From contig CAXXSW010000001.1 of NCBI GenBank assembly GCA_963677625.2, forward strand, positions 73,877 through 137,876: a stretch of 64,000 nt of DNA, given 5' to 3'. The notes below the pieces were generated by a model. It made no database searches, had not been told where the DNA came from, and saw nothing but the letters and a program-made list of their open reading frames with translations. The stretch's first letter is position 1; the number at the start of each line of letters is the position of its first letter. Positions 43,307 through 52,461 of the stretch are shown here, one piece after another. The stretch comes from UBA1351 sp963677625. Lineage in GTDB: Bacteria; Bacillota; Clostridia; Lachnospirales; Vallitaleaceae. Position numbers and translations under genes: made by a program.

Positions 43307-44164
43307 TCACATAAACATGGTTCCAACGCCATTATTCGTAAATATTTCAAGAAGCATACTATGTTCAACACGTCCGTCTAATATATGGACATTTTTAACA
43401 CCCTTATCTATTCCATAAGAGCAACACATAACCTTAGGTATCATGCCTCCTGATATAATACCACTTTCAATCAACTCATCTACTTCTCCAGTCTTGATTT
43501 GAGAAATTAGACTATCTGGATTATCTTTATCTTTAAGAACACCTTCTACATCTGTCAAGAATATTAGTTTTTCAGCTTTCAAAGCTCCAGCAATAGCAGA
43601 AGCGGCATAGTCAGCGTTAATATTGTAGGTTTCACCAATATCATCTGTACCTATTGGGGCAATAACAGGAATCAAATCATTGTTAATCAGAGAATAGATG
43701 AGGGAAGTGTCAACTTCTTTGACTTCACCAACATAACCTATATCTTTCCCCTCAACAGTCTTTTTATTAACTTTAAGTGTTTTTCCATCCTTACCCGATA
43801 TACCGATAGCATTAAGATCATGATTCTGTATTAGCTGAACTATATTTTTGTTCACCTTACCGGAAAGAACCATTTCAACTACATCCATTGTTTCCTTGCT
43901 CGTTACACGAAGCCCATTATAGAACTCTGATTCAATACCCATCTTATTCAACGTTTTAGATATCTCTTTACCACCACCGTGAACAATAACCGGTTTAAAA
44001 CCAACTAACTTAAAAAGCACAATATCTTCAATGACTTTTTCTTTAATCTCGTCATCAATCATAGCTGATCCACCATATTTGATAACGACTATTTTTCCAT
44101 TAAACTTCTTTATATATGGTAATGCTTCAACAAGCACATTTGCTTTATCTATAAATTTCTGCAT
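43307..44164 (-). CDS. argB: Acetylglutamate kinase
   Basis: 285 residues from the ATG at 44164, which has AAAGGAA about 6 nt upstream; the ATG at 44185 overlapping the argJ stop is also open and would add seven residues. Amino-acid-kinase fold with VVIKYGGSAM, PVIVHGGGKEIS, YNINADYAASAIAGALKAEKLIFLTDVEGVL and GGMIPKV. It phosphorylates N-acetylglutamate; in organisms with the ArgJ cycle this is commonly the arginine-inhibited step. Confidence 0.96.
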   Translation of the reverse strand: MQKFIDKANVLVEALPYIKKFNGKIVVIKYGGSAMIDDEIKEKVIEDIVLFKLVGFKPVIVHGGGKEISKTLNKMGIESEFYNGLRVTSKETMDVVEMVLSGKVNKNIVQLIQNHDLNAIGISGKDGKTLKVNKKTVEGKDIGYVGEVKEVDTSLIYSLINNDLIPVIAPIGTDDIGETYNINADYAASAIAGALKAEKLIFLTDVEGVLKDKDNPDSLISQIKTGEVDELIESGIISGGMIPKVMCCSYGIDKGVKNVHILDGRVEHSMLLEIFTNNGVGTMFM

Positions 44165-44181
44165 GTCTTTCCTTTCTAATC

Positions 44182-45417
44182 TCAAGTTCTATATTCACCG
44201 TTAATCTTCACATAATCATATGAAAAATCACAACCCCAACCTTTTGCATCTTGATCACCTTGATGGCAACTTACCAAGACCTTTATTTCTTTTTCTTTGA
44301 GAATATCAAGGGCATACTCTTCATCAAAATCCACTGGCATCCCTGCTTTAAGAAGATTTATAGAACCTGATTCGCTCAAATATGTGACGTCAACAAGTTC
44401 GGGATTAAAAATTGCACCTGAATAACCTAATGCACATAGAATTCTTCCCCAATTGGCATCTTCACCAAAAAATGCAGTCTTGACTAAATTTGACGTAATA
44501 ACCGCATGTACCATTTTTTTTGCTTCAATACTTGATGGCATACCTTCAACCTTAACTTCTATAAACTTTGTAGCCCCTTCTCCATCTTTAACAATAAGTT
44601 TAGCTAACTCTTCATTTAAAGCTTGAAAAGCAGTTTCAAAAACCTTAAATTCTTCAGTCTCTTCTTCTACGTTAACACCACTTGCACCATTTGCTAAAAC
44701 TAAAACCATATCATTTGTCGATGTATCACCGTCAACACTAATCATATTATAAGTTTCATCAACCGTTGATTTAAGTAATTTCTGGAGTAATTCCGAGGTA
44801 ATATTAACATCTGTTGTTATAAAGGATAACATGGTACCCATGTTAGGATGGATCATGCCAGACCCTTTTGCCATTCCTGAAATCACAACATCCTTACCCT
44901 CAATAACAACTTTAACACTTTTCACCTTAGTAAATGTGTCTGTTGTCATAATGCCTTCTGCAGCAGAATCAGCGCCCACCGACTCTTTCGTAAGGGTTTC
45001 AGGTAACCTGGCAATACCTGCTTCAATTTTTGCCATATTCAAATTAACACCAATGACACCAGTTGAAGCAACAAGCATATTCTCTGCCTGTATATCTATA
45101 TTAAAATAGTCACTAATCCCTTCAGCAGATTTAACCGCCATTGTTTTACAATCTTCTTCACCTTTTGCTCCAGTACAGGCATTTGCATTTCCACTATTAA
45201 TGATTACGCCATATATAGAATCATTTGCCTTAAGTCTTTCTTTGTTCCACTTGACTGGTGCAGCTTGAACTACATTTTTTGTAAAGACCCCGGCATATTG
45301 GCAGGGAAACTCAGACAAGAGCATTGATAAATCTTTTCTTTTTCTTTTAACACCACTAAATAATCCATTTGCCTTAAAACCTTGTGGTGCGTTAATTCCT
45401 TTCTCTAACCATTCCAT
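44182..45417 (-). CDS. argJ: Bifunctional ornithine acetyltransferase / N-acetylglutamate synthase
   Basis: 411 residues from the ATG at 45417 (AAGGAG 7 nt upstream); the frame is open for another 48 codons, but that extension crosses the promoter and lacks family similarity. The self-cleavage site is in KGSGMIHPNMGTMLSF (new N-terminal Thr of the beta chain), so the enzyme matures to alpha and beta chains. It moves acetyl from N-acetylornithine to glutamate, recycling acetyl groups; some ArgJ also use acetyl-CoA. First gene of argJ-argB-argD-carA-carB; argC, often first, is not next to it. Confidence 0.96.
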   Translation of the reverse strand: MEWLEKGINAPQGFKANGLFSGVKRKRKDLSMLLSEFPCQYAGVFTKNVVQAAPVKWNKERLKANDSIYGVIINSGNANACTGAKGEEDCKTMAVKSAEGISDYFNIDIQAENMLVASTGVIGVNLNMAKIEAGIARLPETLTKESVGADSAAEGIMTTDTFTKVKSVKVVIEGKDVVISGMAKGSGMIHPNMGTMLSFITTDVNITSELLQKLLKSTVDETYNMISVDGDTSTNDMVLVLANGASGVNVEEETEEFKVFETAFQALNEELAKLIVKDGEGATKFIEVKVEGMPSSIEAKKMVHAVITSNLVKTAFFGEDANWGRILCALGYSGAIFNPELVDVTYLSESGSINLLKAGMPVDFDEEYALDILKEKEIKVLVSCHQGDQDAKGWGCDFSYDYVKINGEYRT

Positions 45418-45448
45418 ATTGGGACTCCTTATCCTAAAAGTTTTTATT

Positions 45449-45477
45449 ATTATACATTTATATTTATATTTATGCAA
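45449..45477 (-). promoter_or_regulatory. Promoter and ARG-box-like region of argJ operon
   Basis: Minus strand: -35 TTGCAT (complement of 45472-45477), 17-nt spacer, -10 TATAAT (complement of 45449-45454). TGTATAATAATA overlaps the -10 and the spacer is an AT-rich imperfect palindrome (TGCATAAATAT...ATATAAATGTA). The same promoter hexamers and the TGTATAAT motif occur at argG, suggesting shared ArgR control. This is an inference. Confidence 0.6.
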
Positions 45478-45508
45478 GTCTTTTATGAATTTGTTCAAAA
45501 AACAATGT

Positions 45509-45536
45509 TTTACTACATATTTTAATGTGATACAAT
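45509..45536 (+). promoter_or_regulatory. Probable promoter of cls
   Basis: -35 TTTACT (45509-45514), 16-nt spacer, -10 TACAAT (45531-45536), giving a leader of about 30 nt. Confidence 0.45.
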
Positions 45537-45572
45537 AAGTCTGAAACAATTCTATAATCATGAGGTGATTAC

Positions 45573-47030
45573 ATGAACGATTATTTACAATATTTACCTA
45601 TAAATTTAACTACATTCATAATCATAAATCTAATCTTGTCAACAGTTGTCATTTTATTGGAGAGGAAAAACCCAACAGGGGCCTTAGCTTGGTTATTTTT
45701 CTTAAATCTCTTACCTGGCATTGGATTCTTTTTCTATGTCCTCTTGGCCCAGAATATTTCAAAGAGAAAGATATTTAGATACACACAAGAAGAAGCCAAT
45801 CTATACCAAAAAATACTTCGGGACCAACGACGGTCTATTATATACGGAGATTTCACATTCACTAGTTCCACTGCAGAAAAGCATAAAGACATTATCCTTT
45901 TCCATAACAAACTATCTAGTGCACTTTATTCACAAAATAATTCTGTTAACATTTTCACCCATGGACGTGACAAATTTAAGTCCCTTTTTCAAGATATTGA
46001 AGCTGCCAAATATCATGTTCATGTCCTCTATTATATTATAAAGAATGATGAACTTAGCAACAAACTTTTTGACCTGTTAATAAAAAAAGCTCAAGCTGGT
46101 CTTGAAGTCAGATTGCTAATTGATCATGTAGGTGGACGGTCCATTCCTAATAAAAGAATCAATGAACTCAAAAATGCAGGGGTGTATACCGCTTTCTTCT
46201 TTCCTTCAAAAACCAAATACATCAATTTTAGAACTAATTATAGGAATCATAGAAAAATAGTCATCATTGATGGTGCTATTGGTTATATAGGCGGATTTAA
46301 TGTAGGTGATGAATATTTAGGAAAAGATAAAAAGTTTGGAAATTGGAGAGACACCCATTTACGATTAGTGGGAGATAGTGTTTTATCTCTTCAAACTCGT
46401 TTTATTCTGGATTGGCGTAACGCCTCAAAAAAATATTTAGACATAAATGCACCTTATATGCAAGATGTTATAAGCGACTCTAATGTAGGAATCCAAATTG
46501 TGGATTCAGGTCCTGATGACCAAAATGAACAGATTAAACAAGGTTATTTACAGATGATTCATAGGGCGGAAAAATACATTTTTTTACAAAGCCCTTACTT
46601 TATTCCTGATGATAGTATTATTGAAGGTCTTAAAATAGCGGCGGCCAAGGGTCTTGATGTTAGAATAATGATTCCTAACAAACCAGATCATCCCTTTGTA
46701 TATTGGGCTACATATTCCTACTGTGGAGACCTCATCCCATACGGAGTCAAAATTTATACCTATGAAAATGGATTTCTCCATGCAAAGACCATTATTGTTG
46801 ATGATGAAGTCGCATCTGTTGGGACCTGTAATTTTGATATACGAAGTTTTAAGCTAAACTTCGAAGTAAATGCATTTATCTATGACAATATTGAAACGAC
46901 CCATCTTAGGCATATTTTCGAAGAAGACATAATGTATTCACGAGAGCTTTCAGCCGAGAGATATGCTAAAAGAAGTATTGTCATAAAGATTAAAGAAGCC
47001 ATATCCCGACTCTTTTCACCAGTTTTATAG
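45573..47030 (+). CDS. cls: Cardiolipin synthase
   Basis: 485 residues. Two N-terminal TM helices (FIIINLILSTVVILLE and ALAWLFFLNLLPGIGFFFYVLL), then two phospholipase-D half-sites: NHRKIVIIDGAIGYIGGFN and LHAKTIIVDDEVASVGTCNFD (HxKx4D motifs). It condenses phosphatidylglycerol molecules into cardiolipin at the membrane. GAGGTG precedes the ATG. It diverges from argJ and precedes argG; no sign of co-transcription with arginine genes. Confidence 0.95.
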   Translation: MNDYLQYLPINLTTFIIINLILSTVVILLERKNPTGALAWLFFLNLLPGIGFFFYVLLAQNISKRKIFRYTQEEANLYQKILRDQRRSIIYGDFTFTSSTAEKHKDIILFHNKLSSALYSQNNSVNIFTHGRDKFKSLFQDIEAAKYHVHVLYYIIKNDELSNKLFDLLIKKAQAGLEVRLLIDHVGGRSIPNKRINELKNAGVYTAFFFPSKTKYINFRTNYRNHRKIVIIDGAIGYIGGFNVGDEYLGKDKKFGNWRDTHLRLVGDSVLSLQTRFILDWRNASKKYLDINAPYMQDVISDSNVGIQIVDSGPDDQNEQIKQGYLQMIHRAEKYIFLQSPYFIPDDSIIEGLKIAAAKGLDVRIMIPNKPDHPFVYWATYSYCGDLIPYGVKIYTYENGFLHAKTIIVDDEVASVGTCNFDIRSFKLNFEVNAFIYDNIETTHLRHIFEEDIMYSRELSAERYAKRSIVIKIKEAISRLFSPVL

Positions 47031-47090
47031 ACCTCCGAAGCCAATTTCTTTATTAAAATACATAAAAAAGAATTTTTATGCAAATAAAGC

Positions 47091-47146
47091 TTGCATATCT
47101 ATGATTATTATTGTATAATCATACCCAATTAATGAATATTATACAT
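47091..47146 (+). promoter_or_regulatory. Promoter and operator-like repeats of argG
   Basis: -35 TTGCAT (47091-47096), 17-nt spacer, -10 TATAAT (47114-47119). A perfect inverted repeat TATGATTAT (47100-47108) / ATAATCATA (47115-47123) spans the spacer and -10, and TGTATAATCATACC (47112-47125) is a 9-of-10 match to the TGNAT-N4-ATNCA half-site pattern of ARG boxes. A further TGAATATTATACAT (47133-47146) lies near the start point. ArgR-type control is likely but unproven. Confidence 0.6.
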
Positions 47147-47219
47147 GCTTATTTATAAAGATCATATCTAAGTCACTAGAGAATATGAAAAACCTGAATA
47201 TCAGGACAGGAGGATTATA

Positions 47220-48434
47220 ATGAACAAGAAAGTTGTATTAGCTTACTCAGGCGGATTGGATACCACCGTTATTATTCCATGGTTAAAAGAAAATTACGAT
47301 TATGAAGTGATTGCTGTTTGTGTAGATGTTGGACAAGGACAAGAACTTGATGGGCTTGAAGAAAGAGCATTAGCTTCAGGTGCATCCAAGTTATATATAG
47401 AAAATGTCATTGATGAATTTGTAGATGACTATGTCGTACCTACTATTCAGGCAGGTGCTGTATATGAGGGTAAATACCTTCTTGGTACTTCAATGGCTCG
47501 TCCAATTATTGGTAAACGTTTAGCTGAAATAGCTCTTGCAGAAGGTGCTGAAGCCATTTGTCATGGTGCAACAGGAAAAGGTAATGACCAAGTTCGTTTT
47601 GAACTTGCAATTCTTGCTGTTGCTCCTCATGTTAAGATCATTGCACCATGGCGTATCTGGGATATTAAATCACGAGAAGATGCAATGGAATATTTGGCAG
47701 CCCGTGGTATTGAGGCTCCTATGAAAAAGAAAGATTCTTATTCAAGGGATCGAAACCTATGGCATTTAAGCCACGAAGGATTAGAACTGGAAGATGTTAA
47801 TGCAGAACCAGATTATGACCACCTTCTTCAAATGGGTGTAACACCAGAAAAAGCTCCAGATAAGGCAACTTATGTTAGCATTGACTTTGAGCAAGGTATC
47901 CCTACTAAACTTGATGGCCAAGCCATGAAAGTTTCTGCTATGATTGAGAAATTAAATATAATTGGTGGTGCTAATGGTATTGGATTAGTTGATATCGTTG
48001 AAAATCGATTGGTAGGTATGAAATCTCGTGGTGTATATGAAACTCCAGGTGGTTCTATTCTCTACTATGCCCACAATGAGCTAGAGCATTTATGCCTTGA
48101 CTGGCAAACAATGCAATTTAAGAATCAAATAGCTGTTCGTTTTGCTGACCTTGTATACTCTGGCGAATGGTTCACCCCTCTACGTGAAGCCCTAAGTGCT
48201 TTTGTTACCGAAACACAAAAAACGATTACAGGTACCGTCAAATTAAAGCTTTACAAGGGTAATATCATTCCCGCTGGTTCATCTAGTCCATATTCTTTAT
48301 ATAGCGAGGAATTAGCTAGTTTTACTACTGGCGACTTATATAACCATAAAGATGCCGAAGGTTTTATTAACCTATTTGGACTTCCAATCAAAGTTCGTGC
48401 TTTAATGAAAGAAAAGGCTCATTTAGAAGATTAG
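47220..48434 (+). CDS. argG: Argininosuccinate synthase
   Basis: 404 residues. Joins citrulline and aspartate using ATP. N-terminal P-loop-type AYSGGLDTTVIIPWL, CHGATGKGNDQVRFE, SYSRDRNLWHLSHEG and MKSRGVYETPGGSILYYAH are standard. ACAGGAGG upstream of ATG; a small CCTGA/TCAGG hairpin (47193-47205) lies just before it. The leader is about 94 nt. Followed by its own terminator, so argH is a separate or partly read-through unit. Confidence 0.97.
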   Translation: MNKKVVLAYSGGLDTTVIIPWLKENYDYEVIAVCVDVGQGQELDGLEERALASGASKLYIENVIDEFVDDYVVPTIQAGAVYEGKYLLGTSMARPIIGKRLAEIALAEGAEAICHGATGKGNDQVRFELAILAVAPHVKIIAPWRIWDIKSREDAMEYLAARGIEAPMKKKDSYSRDRNLWHLSHEGLELEDVNAEPDYDHLLQMGVTPEKAPDKATYVSIDFEQGIPTKLDGQAMKVSAMIEKLNIIGGANGIGLVDIVENRLVGMKSRGVYETPGGSILYYAHNELEHLCLDWQTMQFKNQIAVRFADLVYSGEWFTPLREALSAFVTETQKTITGTVKLKLYKGNIIPAGSSSPYSLYSEELASFTTGDLYNHKDAEGFINLFGLPIKVRALMKEKAHLED

Positions 48435-48446
48435 TAACAATAAATC

Positions 48447-48480
48447 AAAAGGCGCATATCATATGCGTCTTTTCCTTTTT
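48447..48480 (+). terminator. argG terminator
   Basis: AAAAGGCGCATAT (48447-48459) pairs with ATATGCGTCTTTT (48461-48473; one G-U pair), followed by CCTTTTT. It lies between argG and argH, 12 nt after the argG stop. Confidence 0.75.
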
Positions 48481-48542
48481 ATGATAGATAAACTGTAGCA
48501 TATAACTATTAGTTCAAGAAGAAAGAGAAAGGATGTTAGATT

Positions 48543-49922
48543 ATGAAACTTTGGGGAGGACGTTTTTCCAAAAGTACTGAATTCATTGTCGATGATTTTA
48601 ATTCATCTATTCGTTTTGATAAACGGATGTATAAAGAAGATATAGAAGGTAGCATTGCTCACGTTACTATGCTTGCTCATCAAGAAATTATTTCTGCCCA
48701 AGAATCACAAGCTATTATTAAGGGTTTAAAGGAATTAGAACTTGATATAGAGGCAGGCAATGTATCCTTTGATATTAGCGCTGAAGATATTCATATGAAT
48801 ATCGAAAGTCTTCTTATAAACAAGATTGGCGATGTCGCTAAAAAGATGCATACTGGTCGTTCGAGAAATGATCAGGTCGCTCTGGATATTCGCCTTTATA
48901 TAAAAAAAGAAATAAAGACAATCGATCAACACCTGATACATCTACTAGAGGTGCTTCTTAAACTCGCTGAGGATCATCAGGATACTATTATGCCAGGCTA
49001 TACCCATCTACAAAAAGCTCAGCCTACAACCCTCAGCCATCATATTATGGCCTACTTTGAGATGTTTAAAAGAGATAGAGACCGGTTGGCAGCTACATAT
49101 AAACGTATGAACCAGTCACCACTTGGTGCAGGCGCTTTTGCAACTACCACTTACCCTCTTGACCGTCAAATGACCGCAGATTTACTTGGTTTTGATTCTA
49201 TTTGTCTTAACTCTATGGATGCTGTTAGTGATAGGGATTTCTTATTAGATCTTCTACAAAACATCGCTGTTTGTATGATGCATTTATCAAGGTTCTCTGA
49301 AGAAATTATTATCTGGTGCTCTCACGAGTTTAAATTCATAGATTTAGATGATGCCTATTCTACAGGTAGTTCCATTATGCCGCAAAAAAAGAATCCTGAT
49401 ATAGCTGAACTCATTCGGGGAAAAACTGGTCGTGCCTATGGAAACCTTATGTCATTACTGACAACTATGAAAGGTATCCCTCTTGCCTATAATAAAGATA
49501 TGCAGGAAGATAAAGAAGTAACCTTTGATTCTATTGATACAATTAATATGTGCCTACCTATTTTTACCAAAATGCTTGATACCATGACTGTCAATAAGAG
49601 TATTATGAAAAAAGGGGCTGAAGGTGGATTTACAAATGCAACTGATGCAGCCGACTACTTAGTAAAAAAAGGACTTGCTTTTAGGGATGCACATGAAGTT
49701 ATTGGTAAACTTGTTCTATACTGTGTTAACAATCATACCAACCTTAATGAACTCTCGCTTGAAGAATACAAATCCTTATCTCCACTTTTTGAACAAGATA
49801 TATATGAAGCAATCTCCTTGGAAACTTGTGTCAATCTTCGCCAGGTATTAGGTGGACCAGCAAAAGACCAAATGAAAAAAGTCATTAAGATAAATCAAGA
49901 CTATTTGAACACATGCTATTAA
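48543..49922 (+). CDS. argH: Argininosuccinate lyase
   Basis: 459 residues. Cleaves argininosuccinate to arginine and fumarate. Starts KLWGGRFSK and carries the fumarase-superfamily signature GSSIMPQKKNPDIAELIRGK with the catalytic Ser loop, and HTGRSRNDQVALDIRLY. Full length. AGAAAGG upstream of ATG. It follows argG with a 108-nt gap. Confidence 0.97.
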   Translation: MKLWGGRFSKSTEFIVDDFNSSIRFDKRMYKEDIEGSIAHVTMLAHQEIISAQESQAIIKGLKELELDIEAGNVSFDISAEDIHMNIESLLINKIGDVAKKMHTGRSRNDQVALDIRLYIKKEIKTIDQHLIHLLEVLLKLAEDHQDTIMPGYTHLQKAQPTTLSHHIMAYFEMFKRDRDRLAATYKRMNQSPLGAGAFATTTYPLDRQMTADLLGFDSICLNSMDAVSDRDFLLDLLQNIAVCMMHLSRFSEEIIIWCSHEFKFIDLDDAYSTGSSIMPQKKNPDIAELIRGKTGRAYGNLMSLLTTMKGIPLAYNKDMQEDKEVTFDSIDTINMCLPIFTKMLDTMTVNKSIMKKGAEGGFTNATDAADYLVKKGLAFRDAHEVIGKLVLYCVNNHTNLNELSLEEYKSLSPLFEQDIYEAISLETCVNLRQVLGGPAKDQMKKVIKINQDYLNTCY

Positions 49923-49949
49923 TCTATATTGAAAGTGTAAATTAGCAAT

Positions 49950-50006
49950 ATATGAATAAAATAATAGAGCTTTTAGCTAACTTACTCATAGCTAAAGGCT
50001 CTATTA
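49950..50006 (-). terminator. Hairpin between convergent argH and glgB
   Basis: A 17-bp stem, 49962-49978 with 49990-50006 (arm TAATAGAGC...TTTAGCT, one G-U). The minus-strand side is followed by TTTTATTCATATAT, so it fits a glgB terminator best, and it probably serves argH less efficiently. Confidence 0.7.
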
Positions 50007-50019
50007 ATGCCTCTTGTAA

Positions 50020-52209
50020 TTAATTAGGGTAATACTTTAACATTACAGTTCCAAGTGGTGGAACTTTAATATCAACTGAATGTTCCAGCCCATCCCATGG
50101 TATATCATGAGACTTCAATGCTTCTGTATTAATAACTCCACTACCACCATATTTAAGGTTATCTGAATTAATAATCTCTACATAAGAACCTTTCTTAGGT
50201 ACTCCTATACGGTGCATATTTCTTGGCACTGGAGTAAAATTACTGACAACAATAAGCAAATCATCTTCATGCCTACCCATTCTCGCAAAGGATACCATAC
50301 TCTCTTCAGCATCACTACAATTTATCCATCTGAAACCGTCTCCACTAAAGTCTATATTCCACAAGGCTGGTTGTTCTTTATAAACGTGATTCATGTCTCT
50401 GCAAAAAGATTGCATCTGTGCATGCTTTTCAAAATCCAACAAATGCCAGTCTAGACTTTTTGCTTCAGACCATTCTTCAAACTGCGCAAATTCACTTCCC
50501 ATAAAGAGTAATTTCTTACCTGGATGCCCATACATAAATCCGTATGAACACCTGAGATTAGCAAATTTTTGCCAATAATCTCCAGGCATCTTGTTAATCA
50601 TAGATCCTTTACCATGTACAACTTCATCATGAGATAATACGAGTACAAAGTTCTCTGTAAAAGCATAAACCATACCAAATGTCAGATCATTATGGTGATA
50701 CTTTTTGTGTATAGGATCCTTAGATACATATCTTAAAAAATCATTCATCCATCCCATGTTCCACTTAAGACCAAAACCAAGACCCCCAATATTTGTCGGT
50801 CTTGAAACTCCGGGCCATGCTGTTGATTCCTCTGCTATCATGACAACATGAGAATTTCTAGCATATAAAATGGAGTTAAGATGCTTAAAGAACTCAACCG
50901 CTTCCATATTCTCACGACCACCATGAGGGTTAGGTATCCATTCCCCTTCTTCTTTCCCATAATCCAGATAGAGCATAGAGGCTACAGCATCTACACGTAA
51001 TCCATCAATATGGAATTTTTCCAACCAATAAATAGCATTACTAATCAGAAAATTCTTCACCTCATTACGTCCGTAATTGTATATCAAGGTACCCCAATGC
51101 GGGTGTTCTCCTTGTCTTGCATCATCATGCTCGTAAAGAGCTGTCCCGTCGAATCGTATCAACCCGTGACTATCCTTAGGGAAATGTGCTGGAACCCAAT
51201 CAAGAAGCACACCAATACCATTTTGATGCATGTGATCTACAAAGTACATAAAATCGTCTGGAGTTCCAAATCTTGACGTCGGCGCAAAAAGACCAGTCAC
51301 CTGATATCCCCATGAGCCATCAAAAGGATGTTCTGATACCGGCATTAGTTCAATATGTGTATAACCCATATCTGCAACATATTCAGCAAGTTCATGGGCA
51401 ATTTCTCTATAGTTAATAAAACCAGTCTCAGAATCATTTCGTTTCCAAGAACCTAAATGAACTTCATAAATGTTCATGGCTTGATTTAAATTATCTTTAT
51501 TATTCACATCATCCATATACTCAGTATCGCCCCAAGTGTATCGATTGTTGTTCCAAATAACTGATGCTGTATTAGGTCTAAGTTCTGCATAGGATCCATA
51601 TGGATCAGACTTTTCAATAATCATACCTTCTTGAGTTTTGATTTCATATTTATATCTTTCATTCTCTTTGAGACCTGGTACGAAAAGTTCGAATATACCT
51701 GATTGACCTATAGCCCTCATTGGTAATAATCTTCCGTCCCAAACATTAAAGTCTCCTACAATACTTACTCGCTTAGCATTAGGTGCCCAAACAGCAAAAT
51801 GTACACCTTCAATACCATCAATTTCCAATGGATGTGCTCCCATTTTTTCGAAAATTTCATAATGGGTACCTTGGGCAAATAAGTAGCAGTCAAAATCTGT
51901 TATAAGTGGTTCAAAATTATAAGGATCAAAACCTTCCCATATCTGGTCCTCATAATTCTTATATGCAATTTTATATTTGATTGGTTTATCAAGTTCTAAT
52001 GTATAAATCCCAGTTCCTTCAACCTCTTCCATTTTGTAATTTTTACCACTGTCCAAATCTTCAATCTTAATACATTTAGCATAGGGTTGATATACATTGA
52101 TAAAGGTCTTTCCATCATCTAAGGTATGTTGACCTAGAAAATGATGAGGATCTCGGTGTTCTGAATTAATAATTGCGTTTATTTCATCTTTGTTCATATA
52201 ACTTCTCAT
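50020..52209 (-). CDS. glgB: 1,4-alpha-glucan (glycogen) branching enzyme
   Basis: 729 residues. Makes alpha-1,6 branches in glycogen. Tandem N-terminal CBM48-like beta domains (DPHHFLGQH; GVHFAVWAPNAKRVSIVGDFNVWDG), then the GH13 barrel with ELMPVSEHPFDGSWGYQVTGLFAPTSRFG, catalytic Asp in GLRVDAVASMLYLDY, catalytic Glu in IAEESTAWPG and the LSHDEVVHGKGS motif; C-terminal beta domain. No other glg gene is nearby, so it is separated from the glycogen synthase set. GGTGGGG precedes ATG; promoter at 52241-52269. Confidence 0.96.
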   Translation of the reverse strand: MRSYMNKDEINAIINSEHRDPHHFLGQHTLDDGKTFINVYQPYAKCIKIEDLDSGKNYKMEEVEGTGIYTLELDKPIKYKIAYKNYEDQIWEGFDPYNFEPLITDFDCYLFAQGTHYEIFEKMGAHPLEIDGIEGVHFAVWAPNAKRVSIVGDFNVWDGRLLPMRAIGQSGIFELFVPGLKENERYKYEIKTQEGMIIEKSDPYGSYAELRPNTASVIWNNNRYTWGDTEYMDDVNNKDNLNQAMNIYEVHLGSWKRNDSETGFINYREIAHELAEYVADMGYTHIELMPVSEHPFDGSWGYQVTGLFAPTSRFGTPDDFMYFVDHMHQNGIGVLLDWVPAHFPKDSHGLIRFDGTALYEHDDARQGEHPHWGTLIYNYGRNEVKNFLISNAIYWLEKFHIDGLRVDAVASMLYLDYGKEEGEWIPNPHGGRENMEAVEFFKHLNSILYARNSHVVMIAEESTAWPGVSRPTNIGGLGFGLKWNMGWMNDFLRYVSKDPIHKKYHHNDLTFGMVYAFTENFVLVLSHDEVVHGKGSMINKMPGDYWQKFANLRCSYGFMYGHPGKKLLFMGSEFAQFEEWSEAKSLDWHLLDFEKHAQMQSFCRDMNHVYKEQPALWNIDFSGDGFRWINCSDAEESMVSFARMGRHEDDLLIVVSNFTPVPRNMHRIGVPKKGSYVEIINSDNLKYGGSGVINTEALKSHDIPWDGLEHSVDIKVPPLGTVMLKYYPN

Positions 52210-52240
52210 TTTACCCCACCTATCTTACTGTGATACTCTT

Positions 52241-52269
52241 ATTTTACATGTAAATTTTATAAATTACAA
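52241..52269 (-). promoter_or_regulatory. Promoter of glgB
   Basis: Minus strand: -35 TTGTAA (complement of 52264-52269), 17-nt spacer, -10 TAAAAT (complement of 52241-52246). Confidence 0.55.
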
Positions 52270-52292
52270 TGCCTTTTCGCTTTTTCTTGAGA

Positions 52293-52312
52293 TTGTATAA
52301 TATTTTATACAA
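52293..52312. promoter_or_regulatory. Perfect palindrome upstream of glgB
   Basis: TTGTATAA (52293-52300), 4 nt, TTATACAA (52305-52312). Its centre lies about 68 bp upstream of the predicted glgB start, where a class I activator would bind. No T-tract follows. Confidence 0.5.
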
Positions 52313-52357
52313 CGCTTATGTAAAGCTTTTCACTTTTATGATAGCTAACTGCTATTA

Positions 52358-52397
52358 TAAAAAACAGGACCTCCATCTATAAGATGCGGGGTCCTGT
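52358..52397 (-). terminator. hflKC terminator
   Basis: ACAGGACC (52364-52371) pairs with GGTCCTGT (52390-52397), with an inner ATCT/AGAT stem, followed on the minus strand by TTTTTT. It lies about 65 nt after hflC. Confidence 0.85.
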
Positions 52398-52461
52398 CTA
52401 TCTTTCAATATTTAAATACTACTCATGCATAAAGAATTTAGTCATCTTACACATGACATGT

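Noticed and set aside
45418..45561. 48-codon N-terminal extension of argJ
   Set aside because: It contains the argJ promoter hexamers, has no ribosome site, and the family N-terminus begins at the ATG at 45417, preceded by AAGGAG.
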